Positions 1-6,594 of a stretch of 7,419 nucleotides of DNA are shown one piece after another; the first letter of the stretch is position 1, and every line of letters begins with the position of its first letter. The notes beneath the pieces were generated by a model. It saw only the letters and a list, made by a program, of their open reading frames with translations. It did not search any database and was not told the DNA's origin. A program made the translations under genes and the position numbers. This DNA is from an uncultured bacterium (GTDB lineage Bacteria; Bacillota; Clostridia; Lachnospirales; Lachnospiraceae). The DNA is taken from contig CAMTZV010000059.1 in NCBI GenBank assembly GCA_947086625.1, positions 1-7,419 on the forward strand. Direction: 5' to 3'.

Positions 1-852
1 CAGCTCATAATTGCGGCACGAGTTTTGCGGCTGCACATACGTGTCCTTTTCCCCGTGGAAAAAAAGTACCGGCCTGCGGTTTTTCTGCATCGCCCTCGCC
101 GTGTCCGCGTCCCCCATGCAAAATCCCGCCAGATGCCTGCAAAACAGATCGACGCGAAAGAGCAGCAGGCCGACCCAGTGCAGATGAAACCAGTTTGCCG
201 CGATATCCTGTAACTGCCCTTTCATCGAGCAGAACCCACAGTCGGCAATAAGCCCCCGCACCTCCCGCGGCAGCTTATGCCCGGATGCCATGAGCACCGC
301 AGCCGCCCCCATCGATTCCCCGTAGAGATAGATCGGGAGCCTGTTTTTATTTCTCCGCGCAATAAAATACGCCCATCTGCGCACGTCGTACTGCTCCTTT
401 GCCCCGAAGGTGATGTACTCCCCCTCGCTTTGCCCGCAGCACCTCTGATCGATAAAGAGCAGGTTGCAGCCGTGCTCGTGGAGAAACCGCGCGGTGTACG
501 CAAAATCCCCGAAGCTGCTGCCCTTGTAGCCGTGGCTCAAAAGGACGAAGCGCCTCGCGTTTTCGGCAGGCAGATAACGGGCGTGCAGCCACAGGCCGTC
601 CATGCTTTTGATGCGGCACTCCTGCATCGGCTGAGCCAGACACCACGCCTTGCCCTCCTCGTACTCCTTCTCGAATTTATACCGCGGATGATTGATCTTC
701 GTGTGCTTAAGAGCGGACCACCATTTCTTTTTTATCGGGTCCTGCTTCGGCCTGCTGTGAACCATCATCTCAAAAAACGACCATCCGACGGACAGGAAAA
801 TGCCGGCTGCCGCCGGAGCGGCAGCCAGAATGTCAAGCGCTCTGTTTTTCAT
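1..852 (-). CDS. Alpha/beta hydrolase, COG1073/Bem46-like, membrane-anchored (3' end beyond window)
   Basis: The frame is open from ATG at 852 to the window edge, giving 284 codons with no stop, so the C-terminus is missing. Residues 8-27 are hydrophobic and probably form an uncleaved signal anchor with the enzyme outside the membrane. The fold is visible in order: an oxyanion-loop motif SHGYKGS (106-112), DQRCCGQSEGE (135-145), the nucleophile elbow GESMG with Ser180, IADCGF (202-207), and HGEKD with probable catalytic Asp270. The catalytic His should lie just outside the window. The family covers esterases, peptidases and thioesterases, so the substrate cannot be named. It starts 5 nt after the stop of the exported Ig-like protein gene and has only a weak AGGAA close to the ATG, which suggests translational coupling. 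It is the last visible gene of the xpaC-telA operon. Confidence 0.9.
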   Translation of the reverse strand, partial: MKNRALDILAAAPAAAGIFLSVGWSFFEMMVHSRPKQDPIKKKWWSALKHTKINHPRYKFEKEYEEGKAWCLAQPMQECRIKSMDGLWLHARYLPAENARRFVLLSHGYKGSSFGDFAYTARFLHEHGCNLLFIDQRCCGQSEGEYITFGAKEQYDVRRWAYFIARRNKNRLPIYLYGESMGAAAVLMASGHKLPREVRGLIADCGFCSMKGQLQDIAANWFHLHWVGLLLFRVDLFCRHLAGFCMGDADTARAMQKNRRPVLFFHGEKDTYVQPQNSCRNYEL

Positions 853-857
853 GGTTC

Positions 858-1745
858 CTACCACTTCTTGTCGCGGACGGAATAGTACGCCTGCGTGACG
901 ATCTTGTAGTGGTCATACGTCGGATACGTGTATTTTGAGATATAGCCGTTCGTGGACGTATTCGTCGCCTTTTTGTCCAGATAGAGCGTCATCTTGTCGA
1001 CGCCGATGAGCGCATCCGCCGCGTCGTAGATGAGGATATAGTTGTATCCGAGTACACGCTCGTTGGTCGTATTTTTTGTCGTGATGCTGAAGGAGATGTT
1101 GTTTCCGTTGTCCTGCTCATCCTTCACGGTTGCCTTTACCTTTGAGGAGACATCCTTATAAATATAGCTCGGGTCATGCTCCACCGCCGTCACCTTTACG
1201 GTGCAGGCATCCGGATCGAGCAGCTCTGCCTGCGAGCTTCCCACGTAAATGCTCTCGTAAGCGGTCTTCTTTGCAACCGAGCGGTGTACGACCTCGCTGT
1301 CCTGCTTGACGATCTCGCCCTGCGCATCCTTGAACGTGTAGTCCACCAGAAGCTTGTCAAACGTCTGCGCCGTGTTGTTTTTTACGGAAAACGTCACATA
1401 ACCGTTTGCAACGGAGAGCACCTTCGCCGTAAAATTCAGCTTCTTCACGGTGATTTTCAGCTTTGTCGTGCCGTAAGACGTCTTAATCGTCACCGTCGCC
1501 TTGCCCGCCTTTTTCGCGGTCAGGTTCGTGTGCCGGTTATTCTCCTTGTCCTTCGCGGCCTTCACGACCTTGCTGTTGGACGAGCCGGCCTTTGAGACCG
1601 TACCGTAATCGGTAAAATAGATCTGCTCGCCCACATACAGCGTCACGCTTTTCGTCGCCGCCTGCGCCGGGAGCGCCGGAAGCAGGGTGGCAAAAAGCGC
1701 CGCCGCCAGCATACAGCAAACCAGTTTTTTCAGTGTCTTCTTCAT
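858..1745 (-). CDS. Exported protein with Ig-like domain and two FxLYD-like beta domains
   Basis: This is a 295-residue secreted protein. Residues 1-29 form a classical Sec signal peptide: basic MKKTLKK, a hydrophobic core, and an AQA|A cleavage site. Cys10 and Cys11 lie inside the signal and there is no lipobox near the cleavage site, so it is not an obvious lipoprotein. Residues 31-101 resemble a bacterial Ig-like (BIG2) domain, including the LTAKKAGKATVTIKT pattern. Residues 103-197 and 203-290 look like two related beta-sandwich modules of the FxLYD type (VTFSVKNNTAQTFDKLLVDY and ISFSITTKNTTNERVLGYNY). No catalytic motif is visible, so a binding or structural role at the cell surface is likely. 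The frame extends upstream to 1853, but ATG 1745 is chosen because it has an ideal Shine-Dalgarno and begins the signal peptide. It starts 4 nt after the HAD gene stop. Confidence 0.88.
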   Translation of the reverse strand: MKKTLKKLVCCMLAAALFATLLPALPAQAATKSVTLYVGEQIYFTDYGTVSKAGSSNSKVVKAAKDKENNRHTNLTAKKAGKATVTIKTSYGTTKLKITVKKLNFTAKVLSVANGYVTFSVKNNTAQTFDKLLVDYTFKDAQGEIVKQDSEVVHRSVAKKTAYESIYVGSSQAELLDPDACTVKVTAVEHDPSYIYKDVSSKVKATVKDEQDNGNNISFSITTKNTTNERVLGYNYILIYDAADALIGVDKMTLYLDKKATNTSTNGYISKYTYPTYDHYKIVTQAYYSVRDKKW

Positions 1746-1749
1746 AATC

Positions 1750-2580
1750 TTACTCCTTTCCATTGTGCCGCCCTTCGTATGAGGCATACGAGCCTTCCCC
1801 GAGCAGCCCGAAGTGCTGCATCGCATGATAAATGCCGTCATCATAGAGCGCATCCGTTACAAAGCCCGCGGCCTCCTTCACCTCGGGCGACGCGTTTCCC
1901 ATCGCGATGCCAATGCCTGCATAGGAGAGCATTTCCAGGTCGTTGACGCTGTCGCCGACCGCGAACGTGTCCGCCCGATCCACGCCCAGATACTCGCACG
2001 CCCGCGCGATGCCCGTCGCCTTTGAATGCCCTTTCGGAACGAGCTCTGCCACGTTTTCATTGTGTATCAGATATGTATATTCATCCGCGAGCGCCGCAAA
2101 GCAGCCCTCCCGGTCGGCGTGGTCCGTGGCGCAGGAGAGCTTGTTGATCCTCCACTCCCCGTAGTGCTCGCGTATCCCGACAAGATGCCCGCCCAGCTCG
2201 CGCATCACCTTTTTGCCGTACGGCTCGTGCGCAAAATCCTCCGCATCCATGTACAGATATTCCGGCCCCTCCAAAATCGGGCGAAAGCCGTAGCGGCGCA
2301 CCGTCTCGACCGTGCGCACCGCAAGCTCCTTTTCGATGAGCCGCTCGTAGATGATCTCGCCGCCCACCTCCACATACGTCCCGCAGCCGGCCAGCACGCC
2401 GTCAAAGCCGATGTCAAAAAGCGCCGGGCTTTGGATGTACGCGCGGGCGCGCCCGCTGCAAAGAAAAGCGAGATGCCCCTGTGCCCGAAGCCCCCGGATC
2501 GCCGTGACAGTGCTCTCGGGTATCCGGTTCGTGAAATCCCACAGCGTACCGTCGATATCAAAAAATACTGCTTTTCTCAC
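1750..2580 (-). CDS. Cof-type HAD-IIB family phosphatase
   Basis: This is a 276-residue cytosolic hydrolase of the haloacid dehalogenase superfamily. Motif I is DIDGT (8-12) with nucleophile Asp8 and acid/base Asp10. Motif II is Ser42 in CSGR, motif III is Lys187 in KGHSKATG, and motif IV is GDSVNDLEML (209-218), which binds Mg2+. The long insert between motifs II and III is the type IIB cap, so the protein belongs with Cof/YidA-like sugar-phosphate or flavin-precursor phosphatases; the substrate is unknown. The frame stays open upstream to 2904 inside telA, but GTG 2580 directly precedes the conserved RKAVFFDIDGT. It overlaps the telA stop by 4 nt (GTGA), with GGAG at 2589-2592, 8 nt upstream, which indicates translational coupling. 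All catalytic residues are present. Confidence 0.93.
   Translation of the reverse strand: MRKAVFFDIDGTLWDFTNRIPESTVTAIRGLRAQGHLAFLCSGRARAYIQSPALFDIGFDGVLAGCGTYVEVGGEIIYERLIEKELAVRTVETVRRYGFRPILEGPEYLYMDAEDFAHEPYGKKVMRELGGHLVGIREHYGEWRINKLSCATDHADREGCFAALADEYTYLIHNENVAELVPKGHSKATGIARACEYLGVDRADTFAVGDSVNDLEMLSYAGIGIAMGNASPEVKEAAGFVTDALYDDGIYHAMQHFGLLGEGSYASYEGRHNGKE
1753..1758 (-). promoter_or_regulatory. Shine-Dalgarno AAGGAG of the exported protein gene
   Basis: AAGGAG lies 7 nt before ATG 1745 and inside the last codons of the HAD gene. It fixes the start at 1745 rather than the upstream in-frame ATGs, which would place about 36 unlikely residues before the signal peptide. Confidence 0.85.
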
Positions 2581-3734
2581 ATCTTCATCTCCAACAGCTT
2601 CGCTTTCAGCTCGTTCTCCATCGTGCGAAGCTCCGTCTCCGCAGCCGCGCGCTTTGCCCGGCCCTCCGTCTGTATCTTCATCACCTCGTCCAGCGTCGAG
2701 ATGAGCGACTCGTTCGTGTGCTTCAGTGTCTCGATGTCCACGATGCCGCGCTCGGACTCCTTTGCCGCCTCGATCGTGGCGGTTTTGAGCCTGTCCGCAT
2801 TTTTCTTCAACAGCTCGTTTGTCATGTCGGTGACCGCCCGCTGCGCCGCCGCAGCCTGCGTGCTGTGCTCCACGCCAAGCGCGATGACCATCTGGCTCTT
2901 CCACAGCGGGATCGTGTTCACGAGCGTAGACTGTATCTTCTCCGCCATCACCGTGTCACTGCCCTGCACAAGCCGGATCTGCGGCGCGGTCTGCAAAGCG
3001 ACGGTGCGCGTCAGCTCCAGATCGTGCAGCTTTTTCTCAAAGCGGTCGATGAGCCCCTCATAGTCCTTCGCCGCCTGCGCGTCCTCCGGCAGGCCGCTTG
3101 AGAGCGCCTTGCTGCGAAGCTCTGCAAGCTCCTTCTCCCGCGCCTGCGCAAGCTTCTTCTTTCCGGCGATGATGTACATGGAAAGCTCCTTGAAATAGGT
3201 AAGGTTCATGTCGTACATTTTGTCAAGCATCTGCGCGTCCCGGATGAGCTGGATCTGATGCTTTTCCAGCGCGTCGGTGATCTTCTCCACGTTCGCCTCC
3301 GTCCGGTCGTACTTCGCCTTCATCGCCGTGAGCTTGTTCGCCTTTTTCTTGAAAAATGCGCCAAGCCCCTTTTCCTCCTCCTCGACGTCGAAGCTTTTGA
3401 GTTCCACGACGAGCGATGAGATCATATCGCCGATCTCTCCCATGTCCTTTGTCCTGACGTTTTCGAGCGCGCGCTCGGAAAAATCCGCCATCTTCTTCTG
3501 CGTGCCCGCGCCGTACTGAAGCACGGCGTTCGAGTTGCGCAGGTCGATCTTGTCGACAAAATCCGCGACCAGACGCTTTTCCTCATCGGAGAGCATCGAA
3601 TCGTCGGTATCGCCCTTTGGCGCGGGAATCGCCTCCGCGACCGCCGCAGGTGCGGCCGGCTCCTCCTTCGGCGCGTCGAATGCTCCAAATTCTAGCGTCG
3701 GGGCCTGCGCAGCCAGTGTATCAAAATCAGTCAT
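2577..3734 (-). CDS. telA: TelA/YaaN-family toxic anion resistance protein
   Basis: This 385-residue protein fits the TelA family (Pfam PF05816), which is linked to tellurite and other toxic-anion or envelope-stress resistance; its biochemical activity is not established. After a low-complexity Ala/Pro/Glu-rich N-terminus (about 1-45) it is almost wholly helical and charged, as expected for coiled coils. The family signature APQIRLVQGSD followed by KIQSTLVNTIPLWKSQM lies at about 250-282. There is no signal peptide or membrane segment, so it is cytosolic or peripherally membrane-associated. An in-frame ATG at 3749 would add five residues (MEENK), but the strong GGAGGAG sits inside that extension, so ATG 3734 is preferred. 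It lies 38 nt downstream of the xpaC-like gene, its usual partner, and its stop overlaps the start of the HAD gene. Confidence 0.93.
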   Translation of the reverse strand: MTDFDTLAAQAPTLEFGAFDAPKEEPAAPAAVAEAIPAPKGDTDDSMLSDEEKRLVADFVDKIDLRNSNAVLQYGAGTQKKMADFSERALENVRTKDMGEIGDMISSLVVELKSFDVEEEEKGLGAFFKKKANKLTAMKAKYDRTEANVEKITDALEKHQIQLIRDAQMLDKMYDMNLTYFKELSMYIIAGKKKLAQAREKELAELRSKALSSGLPEDAQAAKDYEGLIDRFEKKLHDLELTRTVALQTAPQIRLVQGSDTVMAEKIQSTLVNTIPLWKSQMVIALGVEHSTQAAAAQRAVTDMTNELLKKNADRLKTATIEAAKESERGIVDIETLKHTNESLISTLDEVMKIQTEGRAKRAAAETELRTMENELKAKLLEMKM

Positions 3735-3740
3735 TTTGTT

Positions 3741-3747
3741 CTCCTCC
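3741..3747 (-). promoter_or_regulatory. Shine-Dalgarno GGAGGAG deciding the telA start
   Basis: GGAGGAG lies 6 nt before ATG 3734. The alternative ATG at 3749 has only AAGG directly against it, with no proper spacing. The longer MEENKM form is therefore probably an over-extended start. Confidence 0.8.
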
Positions 3748-3772
3748 ATCCTTGTATGATCCGTGCAGGCTG

Positions 3773-5089
3773 CTACCGGAAATCCTTATTCCCCGTCAGC
3801 CCTTCCTGCTCGAGCATGACCTTCATCGTGGAAATATCCGCGGAGATATCCCACGCCGTATCCTCAAAGAGGCTGTCAAACAGGTTTTCAAACGCCTCGT
3901 TGATCGTATCCAGCGTCGCCTCGATCTCCCGCTTCGTATTCGCCACGTTTTCGCCGTACTCCGGCTGTCCGTCCAGATCACGATACGCGTCGATGAGCTT
4001 CGTCGTCGTTGGCAGATAGTAAGTCATAAACTTGTGCAGATCCTCCGCGCTCTCCGGCTGCTTTTTCACCTGCGCGAAAATCCGGCGCATGATATCCTCG
4101 AGCTTTTCCAGCTTCCCGCTCATGACCTCGCCGGGGATCGCGTCGTTGCACGCGTGAACGTGCCGGATGTACGCCTCGCCCTCGGCGAGTATCCGCTGCA
4201 CCTCGTCCGAATAGCCGCCTGTATCCTCCGGCGCGCGGGCCGCCTCCCGCTCACGCACTGCGCGCTCCTCCTGCTCGCGGCGCACACGTTCCTCCTCCGC
4301 CTGCGCATACTGCTGAAACGTCTCGCGGTCCACGATGAGCGTCGTCTCCTCCCGGTCCATATGGCCCTCTAAAAAATAGCCCCGGCGCAGCATGTCCTGC
4401 AAGTCCTTTCGCACGTACTCCTTGCGCCTGCCGACGGCATGCGCAAGCTCCTCGATCGCGCAGTAGCCCCGGTCGCCGATGGCGCGCACATAGTTCCGAA
4501 AGCGGTGGTTGCGCCCGTTTAGGCCCGCGCCCCGCGTAATCATCCAGATAAACGGCGCCGTGGCGATGCCAAAGCCGATCGGAAGGCCCCAGACGGGCGT
4601 GCTCACCAGACACCCCAGCAGGCTGAAAAGCGTCGCAAACCCGAGCATGCTCGTCCCGACGATGCCCACCGCCAGCAGCGCCGGGCCTGCCGCCTGTCCG
4701 GGCAGAAACCGCCGGTAGCGCGCGGGATAACGCCTCCCGGCAGGCACCGTCTCTCCGGCGCGCCGCGTCATGGGCCGCATATCGTTGTCCCGGCGCACAC
4801 CGCCTGCGCTTCTGCCGTAAGCCCCGCCTACGCCGTTTCTTTGTCCCGTCTGTGAGAAGTCTCCGCCCGTCCAGACGCCGGCGGCTCCCGTCGTATCCAT
4901 TCCGCGTGTCTTTGCCTGCCGCTCGATCTCCTTTCCGACCTGGTCCATGCCGCGCCCGATACTCTCCACCGTCTCGTTGATCACATCGCCCACGCTTTTG
5001 CTTAAGCCCGTAAAATCCCCCGTCTCCACCGCGTGCAGCACCGAATCCATCACGTCCTGCCCGACCCTGCTCCATCTGTTTGTTGCCAT
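3773..5089 (-). CDS. xpaC: XpaC family protein (5-bromo-4-chloroindolyl phosphate hydrolysis family)
   Basis: This 438-residue membrane protein ends in the XpaC domain (PF10112): about residues 355-432, with YYLPTTTKLIDAYRDLDGQP, a stretch built on EIEATLDTINEAFENL, and DISADISTMKVMLEQEGL. Before it come a helical N-terminus (1-60), a Gly/Arg-rich linker (about 65-130), two hydrophobic segments (about 136-160 and 163-185), a winged-helix-like stretch (about 197-255) and a charged Glu/Arg coiled coil (262-288). The family name comes from a B. subtilis X-phos phenotype; no phosphatase motif is visible and the real role is unknown. XpaC and TelA/YaaN proteins are regularly encoded side by side, as here. 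The frame extends to a TTG at 5188, but that would lie upstream of the predicted promoter; ATG 5089 follows a GA-rich stretch and matches the transcript. Confidence 0.9.
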   Translation of the reverse strand: MATNRWSRVGQDVMDSVLHAVETGDFTGLSKSVGDVINETVESIGRGMDQVGKEIERQAKTRGMDTTGAAGVWTGGDFSQTGQRNGVGGAYGRSAGGVRRDNDMRPMTRRAGETVPAGRRYPARYRRFLPGQAAGPALLAVGIVGTSMLGFATLFSLLGCLVSTPVWGLPIGFGIATAPFIWMITRGAGLNGRNHRFRNYVRAIGDRGYCAIEELAHAVGRRKEYVRKDLQDMLRRGYFLEGHMDREETTLIVDRETFQQYAQAEEERVRREQEERAVREREAARAPEDTGGYSDEVQRILAEGEAYIRHVHACNDAIPGEVMSGKLEKLEDIMRRIFAQVKKQPESAEDLHKFMTYYLPTTTKLIDAYRDLDGQPEYGENVANTKREIEATLDTINEAFENLFDSLFEDTAWDISADISTMKVMLEQEGLTGNKDFR

Positions 5090-5145
5090 GCTTCTTCTTC
5101 CCTCTCTGCCTTCGGGTACCTTTTCCCTTTTTTCGCGATATCTGT

Positions 5146-5174
5146 ATTTTAGCAAAAACAGGAGGAAAGGACAA
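5146..5174 (-). promoter_or_regulatory. Predicted sigma-A promoter of the xpaC-telA operon
   Basis: On the minus strand, TTGTCC (5169-5174, -35) is followed by a 17-bp spacer and TAAAAT (5146-5151, -10). The -10 is preceded by TG with one base between, making an extended -10 (TGCTAAAAT). Transcription would begin near 5139, leaving about 50 nt of leader before ATG 5089. This is the best promoter match I found in the window. Confidence 0.7.
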
Positions 5175-5198
5175 CCATTTGTTGCCAAAAATGTTTGT

Positions 5199-5224
5199 AA
5201 CAGGTCACTGTTCAGCCTTCGGCT
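5199..5224 (-). terminator. Two small tandem hairpins after the zinc-ribbon gene, weak terminator candidate
   Basis: Downstream of the stop at 5244, the minus strand carries AGCC-GAA-GGCT (5214-5224) and then AACAG-TGAC-CTGTT (5199-5212). The stems are only 4 and 5 bp. The nearest T-run (TTTTT, about 5187-5191) is several bases further on rather than adjacent. Termination here is plausible only because a new promoter follows at once. Confidence 0.25.
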
Positions 5225-5243
5225 TTATCGCTGCGACGGCCCG

Positions 5244-5537
5244 TCAGTCGCAGCATCGCGCAATCCTGCCGCCGCACTGATCGCAGTATCCCTCGATCAC
5301 CACGCCAAATTTGTCCATGCGCAGGTTGTACCCCGGCTTGAACGACGCCGATATGCAGTTCGGGCAGAACGCATTGTGCAGCCAAATCTCCTTTAACTCG
5401 TTCGGATAGGTATTCCAGAGGCGGGCAGCCTCAATGTCTGTGGCGCCCATCGCTTCTACCGGCGTCATGTCCCTTTTCTTTTCGGGCATTTTTGTAATTA
5501 CATTTTTATGTTTTCCGGAACCTTTTTTCTCGCTCAT
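5244..5537 (-). CDS. Small putative zinc-ribbon protein of unknown function
   Basis: I do not recognise the family of this 97-residue protein. The first 25 residues are Lys-rich and polar (MSEKKGSGKHK), followed by a short probable helix (26-41). Residues 57-96 form a probable metal-binding module: CPNC at 58-61, a 23-residue beta-rich spacer, and CDQC at 85-88 followed by GGR, a typical treble-clef or zinc-ribbon knuckle. An extra Cys pair at 95-96 lies two residues from the end. There is no signal peptide or membrane segment. An upstream in-frame ATG exists at 5588, but ATG 5537 has GAGGGAGGG (5545-5553) 7 nt before it and is preferred. It lies 116 nt downstream of the alpha/beta hydrolase on the same strand, with no clear promoter of its own, so cotranscription is possible. 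A nucleic-acid or protein-binding role is a guess. Confidence 0.75.
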   Translation of the reverse strand: MSEKKGSGKHKNVITKMPEKKRDMTPVEAMGATDIEAARLWNTYPNELKEIWLHNAFCPNCISASFKPGYNLRMDKFGVVIEGYCDQCGGRIARCCD

Positions 5538-5602
5538 CGGCTGACCCTCCCTCTTTTTTGTTGATGGTTGATTTGTGTTCGTTCGCATGGTAATCGCTGC
5601 GC

Positions 5603-5630
5603 GGATGCAAGCTCATCGATCAAAGCATCC
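5603..5630. repeat. Short inverted repeat between hydrolase and zinc-ribbon genes
   Basis: GGATGC (5603-5608) and GCATCC (5625-5630) are perfect inverted arms around a 16-nt loop that contains the palindrome ATCGAT. It lies in the leader of the zinc-ribbon gene. No T-run follows, so it is not a standard terminator; it could be a weak RNA hairpin or chance. Confidence 0.3.
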
Positions 5631-5653
5631 CCCTTGCCTTTCCCACTATCCTA

Positions 5654-6313
5654 TCATACTTCCCGGCCCGCTGCAATGACCGCCGCCGCATGAGTCTCGC
5701 GAAAAAAACGCTTCAGCTTTTCTCCCACCTCAGCCGGATTGTCCACGTTAACCTCGTGTCCGGCGCCAGAGATTACGGACAATTTTGCGCGCGGTATCCC
5801 CCGCTTTAATTCCAGCGACGCCGCCCGGTTTGCCCGGTCTTTTTCGCCGCACATGATGAGCGTGCGGCAGCCGACACGCGAAAGCTCCCTGCGAAAATCC
5901 AGCTCTGTCATGGAGCTGCACAGGGAAATCATGCCCCTTTTATCAAAACCGGCGCCGCGAAACGCCGCCTCCGGCATAAGCCGGAACGCGATATTTTGCA
6001 GCTTTAACATCGCCTTGGGCATTGAGACCGGCGTGCCCATGAGCACAAGGCCGCTCACACGGGCGCCGTGCCCGATGGCGTAATGCAGCGCCAGCACGCC
6101 TCCAAGCGAGAGCCCGCACAGGCACAACGGCTCCTCAAACTGTCCGCAGTACGCCTCGAACGCCTCATAGAGCTTTGCATAGGTCGGCTCACAGGCAAAA
6201 AGCCACGCCGCCAGATCCGGGCATAAAACATCCGCCCCAGGCTCCGCCACACGAACAGTCTTCTCCCAGCTTTCCGCCGTCTGCCCCAATCCGTGAAGAA
6301 AAATATATTTCAT
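5654..6313 (-). CDS. Small cytosolic alpha/beta hydrolase (AB hydrolase-1/6 type)
   Basis: This 219-residue protein has a compact alpha/beta hydrolase core and a complete predicted triad. The oxyanion-hole motif HGLG (7-10) follows the first strand, the nucleophile elbow is GLSLGG with Ser69, the acid is Asp159 in CGEKD, and the base is His186 in GAGHEVNVDNP. A small cap lies between about 95 and 140. There is no signal peptide, so it is cytosolic. The family includes esterases, lactonases and MenH-like or pimeloyl-ACP esterase-like enzymes, and the substrate cannot be assigned. ATG 6313 has GGGAGG (6319-6324) 5 nt upstream and starts directly in the first beta strand, which is usual for this short subfamily. 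Its ATGA overlaps the stop of a doubtful 74-codon ORF. It lies next to no gene of obvious related function. Confidence 0.92.
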   Translation of the reverse strand: MKYIFLHGLGQTAESWEKTVRVAEPGADVLCPDLAAWLFACEPTYAKLYEAFEAYCGQFEEPLCLCGLSLGGVLALHYAIGHGARVSGLVLMGTPVSMPKAMLKLQNIAFRLMPEAAFRGAGFDKRGMISLCSSMTELDFRRELSRVGCRTLIMCGEKDRANRAASLELKRGIPRAKLSVISGAGHEVNVDNPAEVGEKLKRFFRETHAAAVIAAGREV

Positions 6314-6534
6314 GAAAACCTCCCTGTTCCCAAAGTCAAATATCCGGGCATACCCGCAGGACAGTTATGCTCGATGGAAAATGTAACAGTATCATATTCC
6401 TGATATGCCTTCTCCCAAAATGGGACTATATTATGTAACAAATTATCACTCCGGCGGCCAGGGTACTCCAGCTTTCGGCTCTCCTGGCGTGCTCCCCTGC
6501 AATTTAGAAAAATATTCCGGCTTCGCAAAATCAT
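6310..6534 (-). pseudogene. Doubtful short ORF, possible remnant of a SAM-dependent methyltransferase
   Basis: The 74-codon frame overlaps the hydrolase start by 4 nt. Its first 32 residues (Arg-rich) do not look like a protein family. From residue 33 onward, LLHNIVPFWEKAYQEYDTVT resembles the very start of small SAM-dependent methyltransferases of the TehB-like type (FWE.AY....V.TF), and a TTG at its beginning is preceded by GGAG at 7 nt. After about residue 55 the resemblance stops, and no SAM-binding glycine motif follows in this frame. I read it as either a decayed gene fragment or a chance ORF. The resemblance is from memory and is weak. Confidence 0.3.
6391..6418 (-). promoter_or_regulatory. 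Candidate promoter for the alpha/beta hydrolase gene
   Basis: On the minus strand, TTGGGA (6413-6418) is separated by 16 bp from TATGAT (6391-6396). The -10 matches five of six consensus bases and the -35 matches four of six. Transcription would begin near 6384, about 70 nt before ATG 6313. The site lies inside the doubtful 74-codon ORF, which argues against that ORF being an intact gene. Confidence 0.35.
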
Positions 6535-6564
6535 TTCTAAAAGATATAGCGCTCAAAAGATACG

Positions 6565-6594
6565 AAAAAGGGAAGTAATTTCTCACTTCCCTTT
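6565..6594 (-). terminator. Rho-independent terminator of the flagellin gene
   Basis: On the minus strand, AAAGGGAAGT (6585-6594) pairs perfectly over 10 bp with ACTTCCCTTT (6567-6576) across an 8-nt loop, and the stem runs straight into a TTTTT tract ending at 6565. It lies about 100 nt after the flagellin stop at 6692. The T-tract is much better on the minus strand, so it belongs to the flagellin transcript. Confidence 0.8.

Noticed and set aside
277..885. 202-codon plus-strand ORF near the left edge
   Set aside because: It is the shadow of the alpha/beta hydrolase, whose minus-strand frame has the SHGYKGS, GESMG and HGEKD motifs but no stop inside the window.
2581..2904. N-terminal extension of the HAD frame upstream of GTG 2580
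   Set aside because: The extension is Gly/His/Arg-rich and lies inside telA; GTG 2580 directly precedes the conserved first strand and motif I.
2026..3063. 345-codon plus-strand ORF opposite HAD and telA
   Set aside because: It lies antisense to two genes with complete family motifs, and its translation has no recognisable domain and many Arg/His/Ser residues typical of a shadow frame in GC-rich DNA.
3617..4372. 251-codon plus-strand ORF opposite xpaC and the telA start
   Set aside because: It spans the telA-xpaC junction in antisense and has Arg/Leu-rich composition; the minus-strand reading is strongly supported.
4251..5174. 307-codon minus-strand ORF in another frame of xpaC
   Set aside because: Very Arg/Gly-rich translation, overlapping completely the frame that holds the XpaC domain and the membrane segments.
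5653..5658. TATGAT as a -10 for the zinc-ribbon gene
   Set aside because: No acceptable -35 lies 16-18 bp upstream (TTGCAG is only 12 bp away), so I did not call a promoter.
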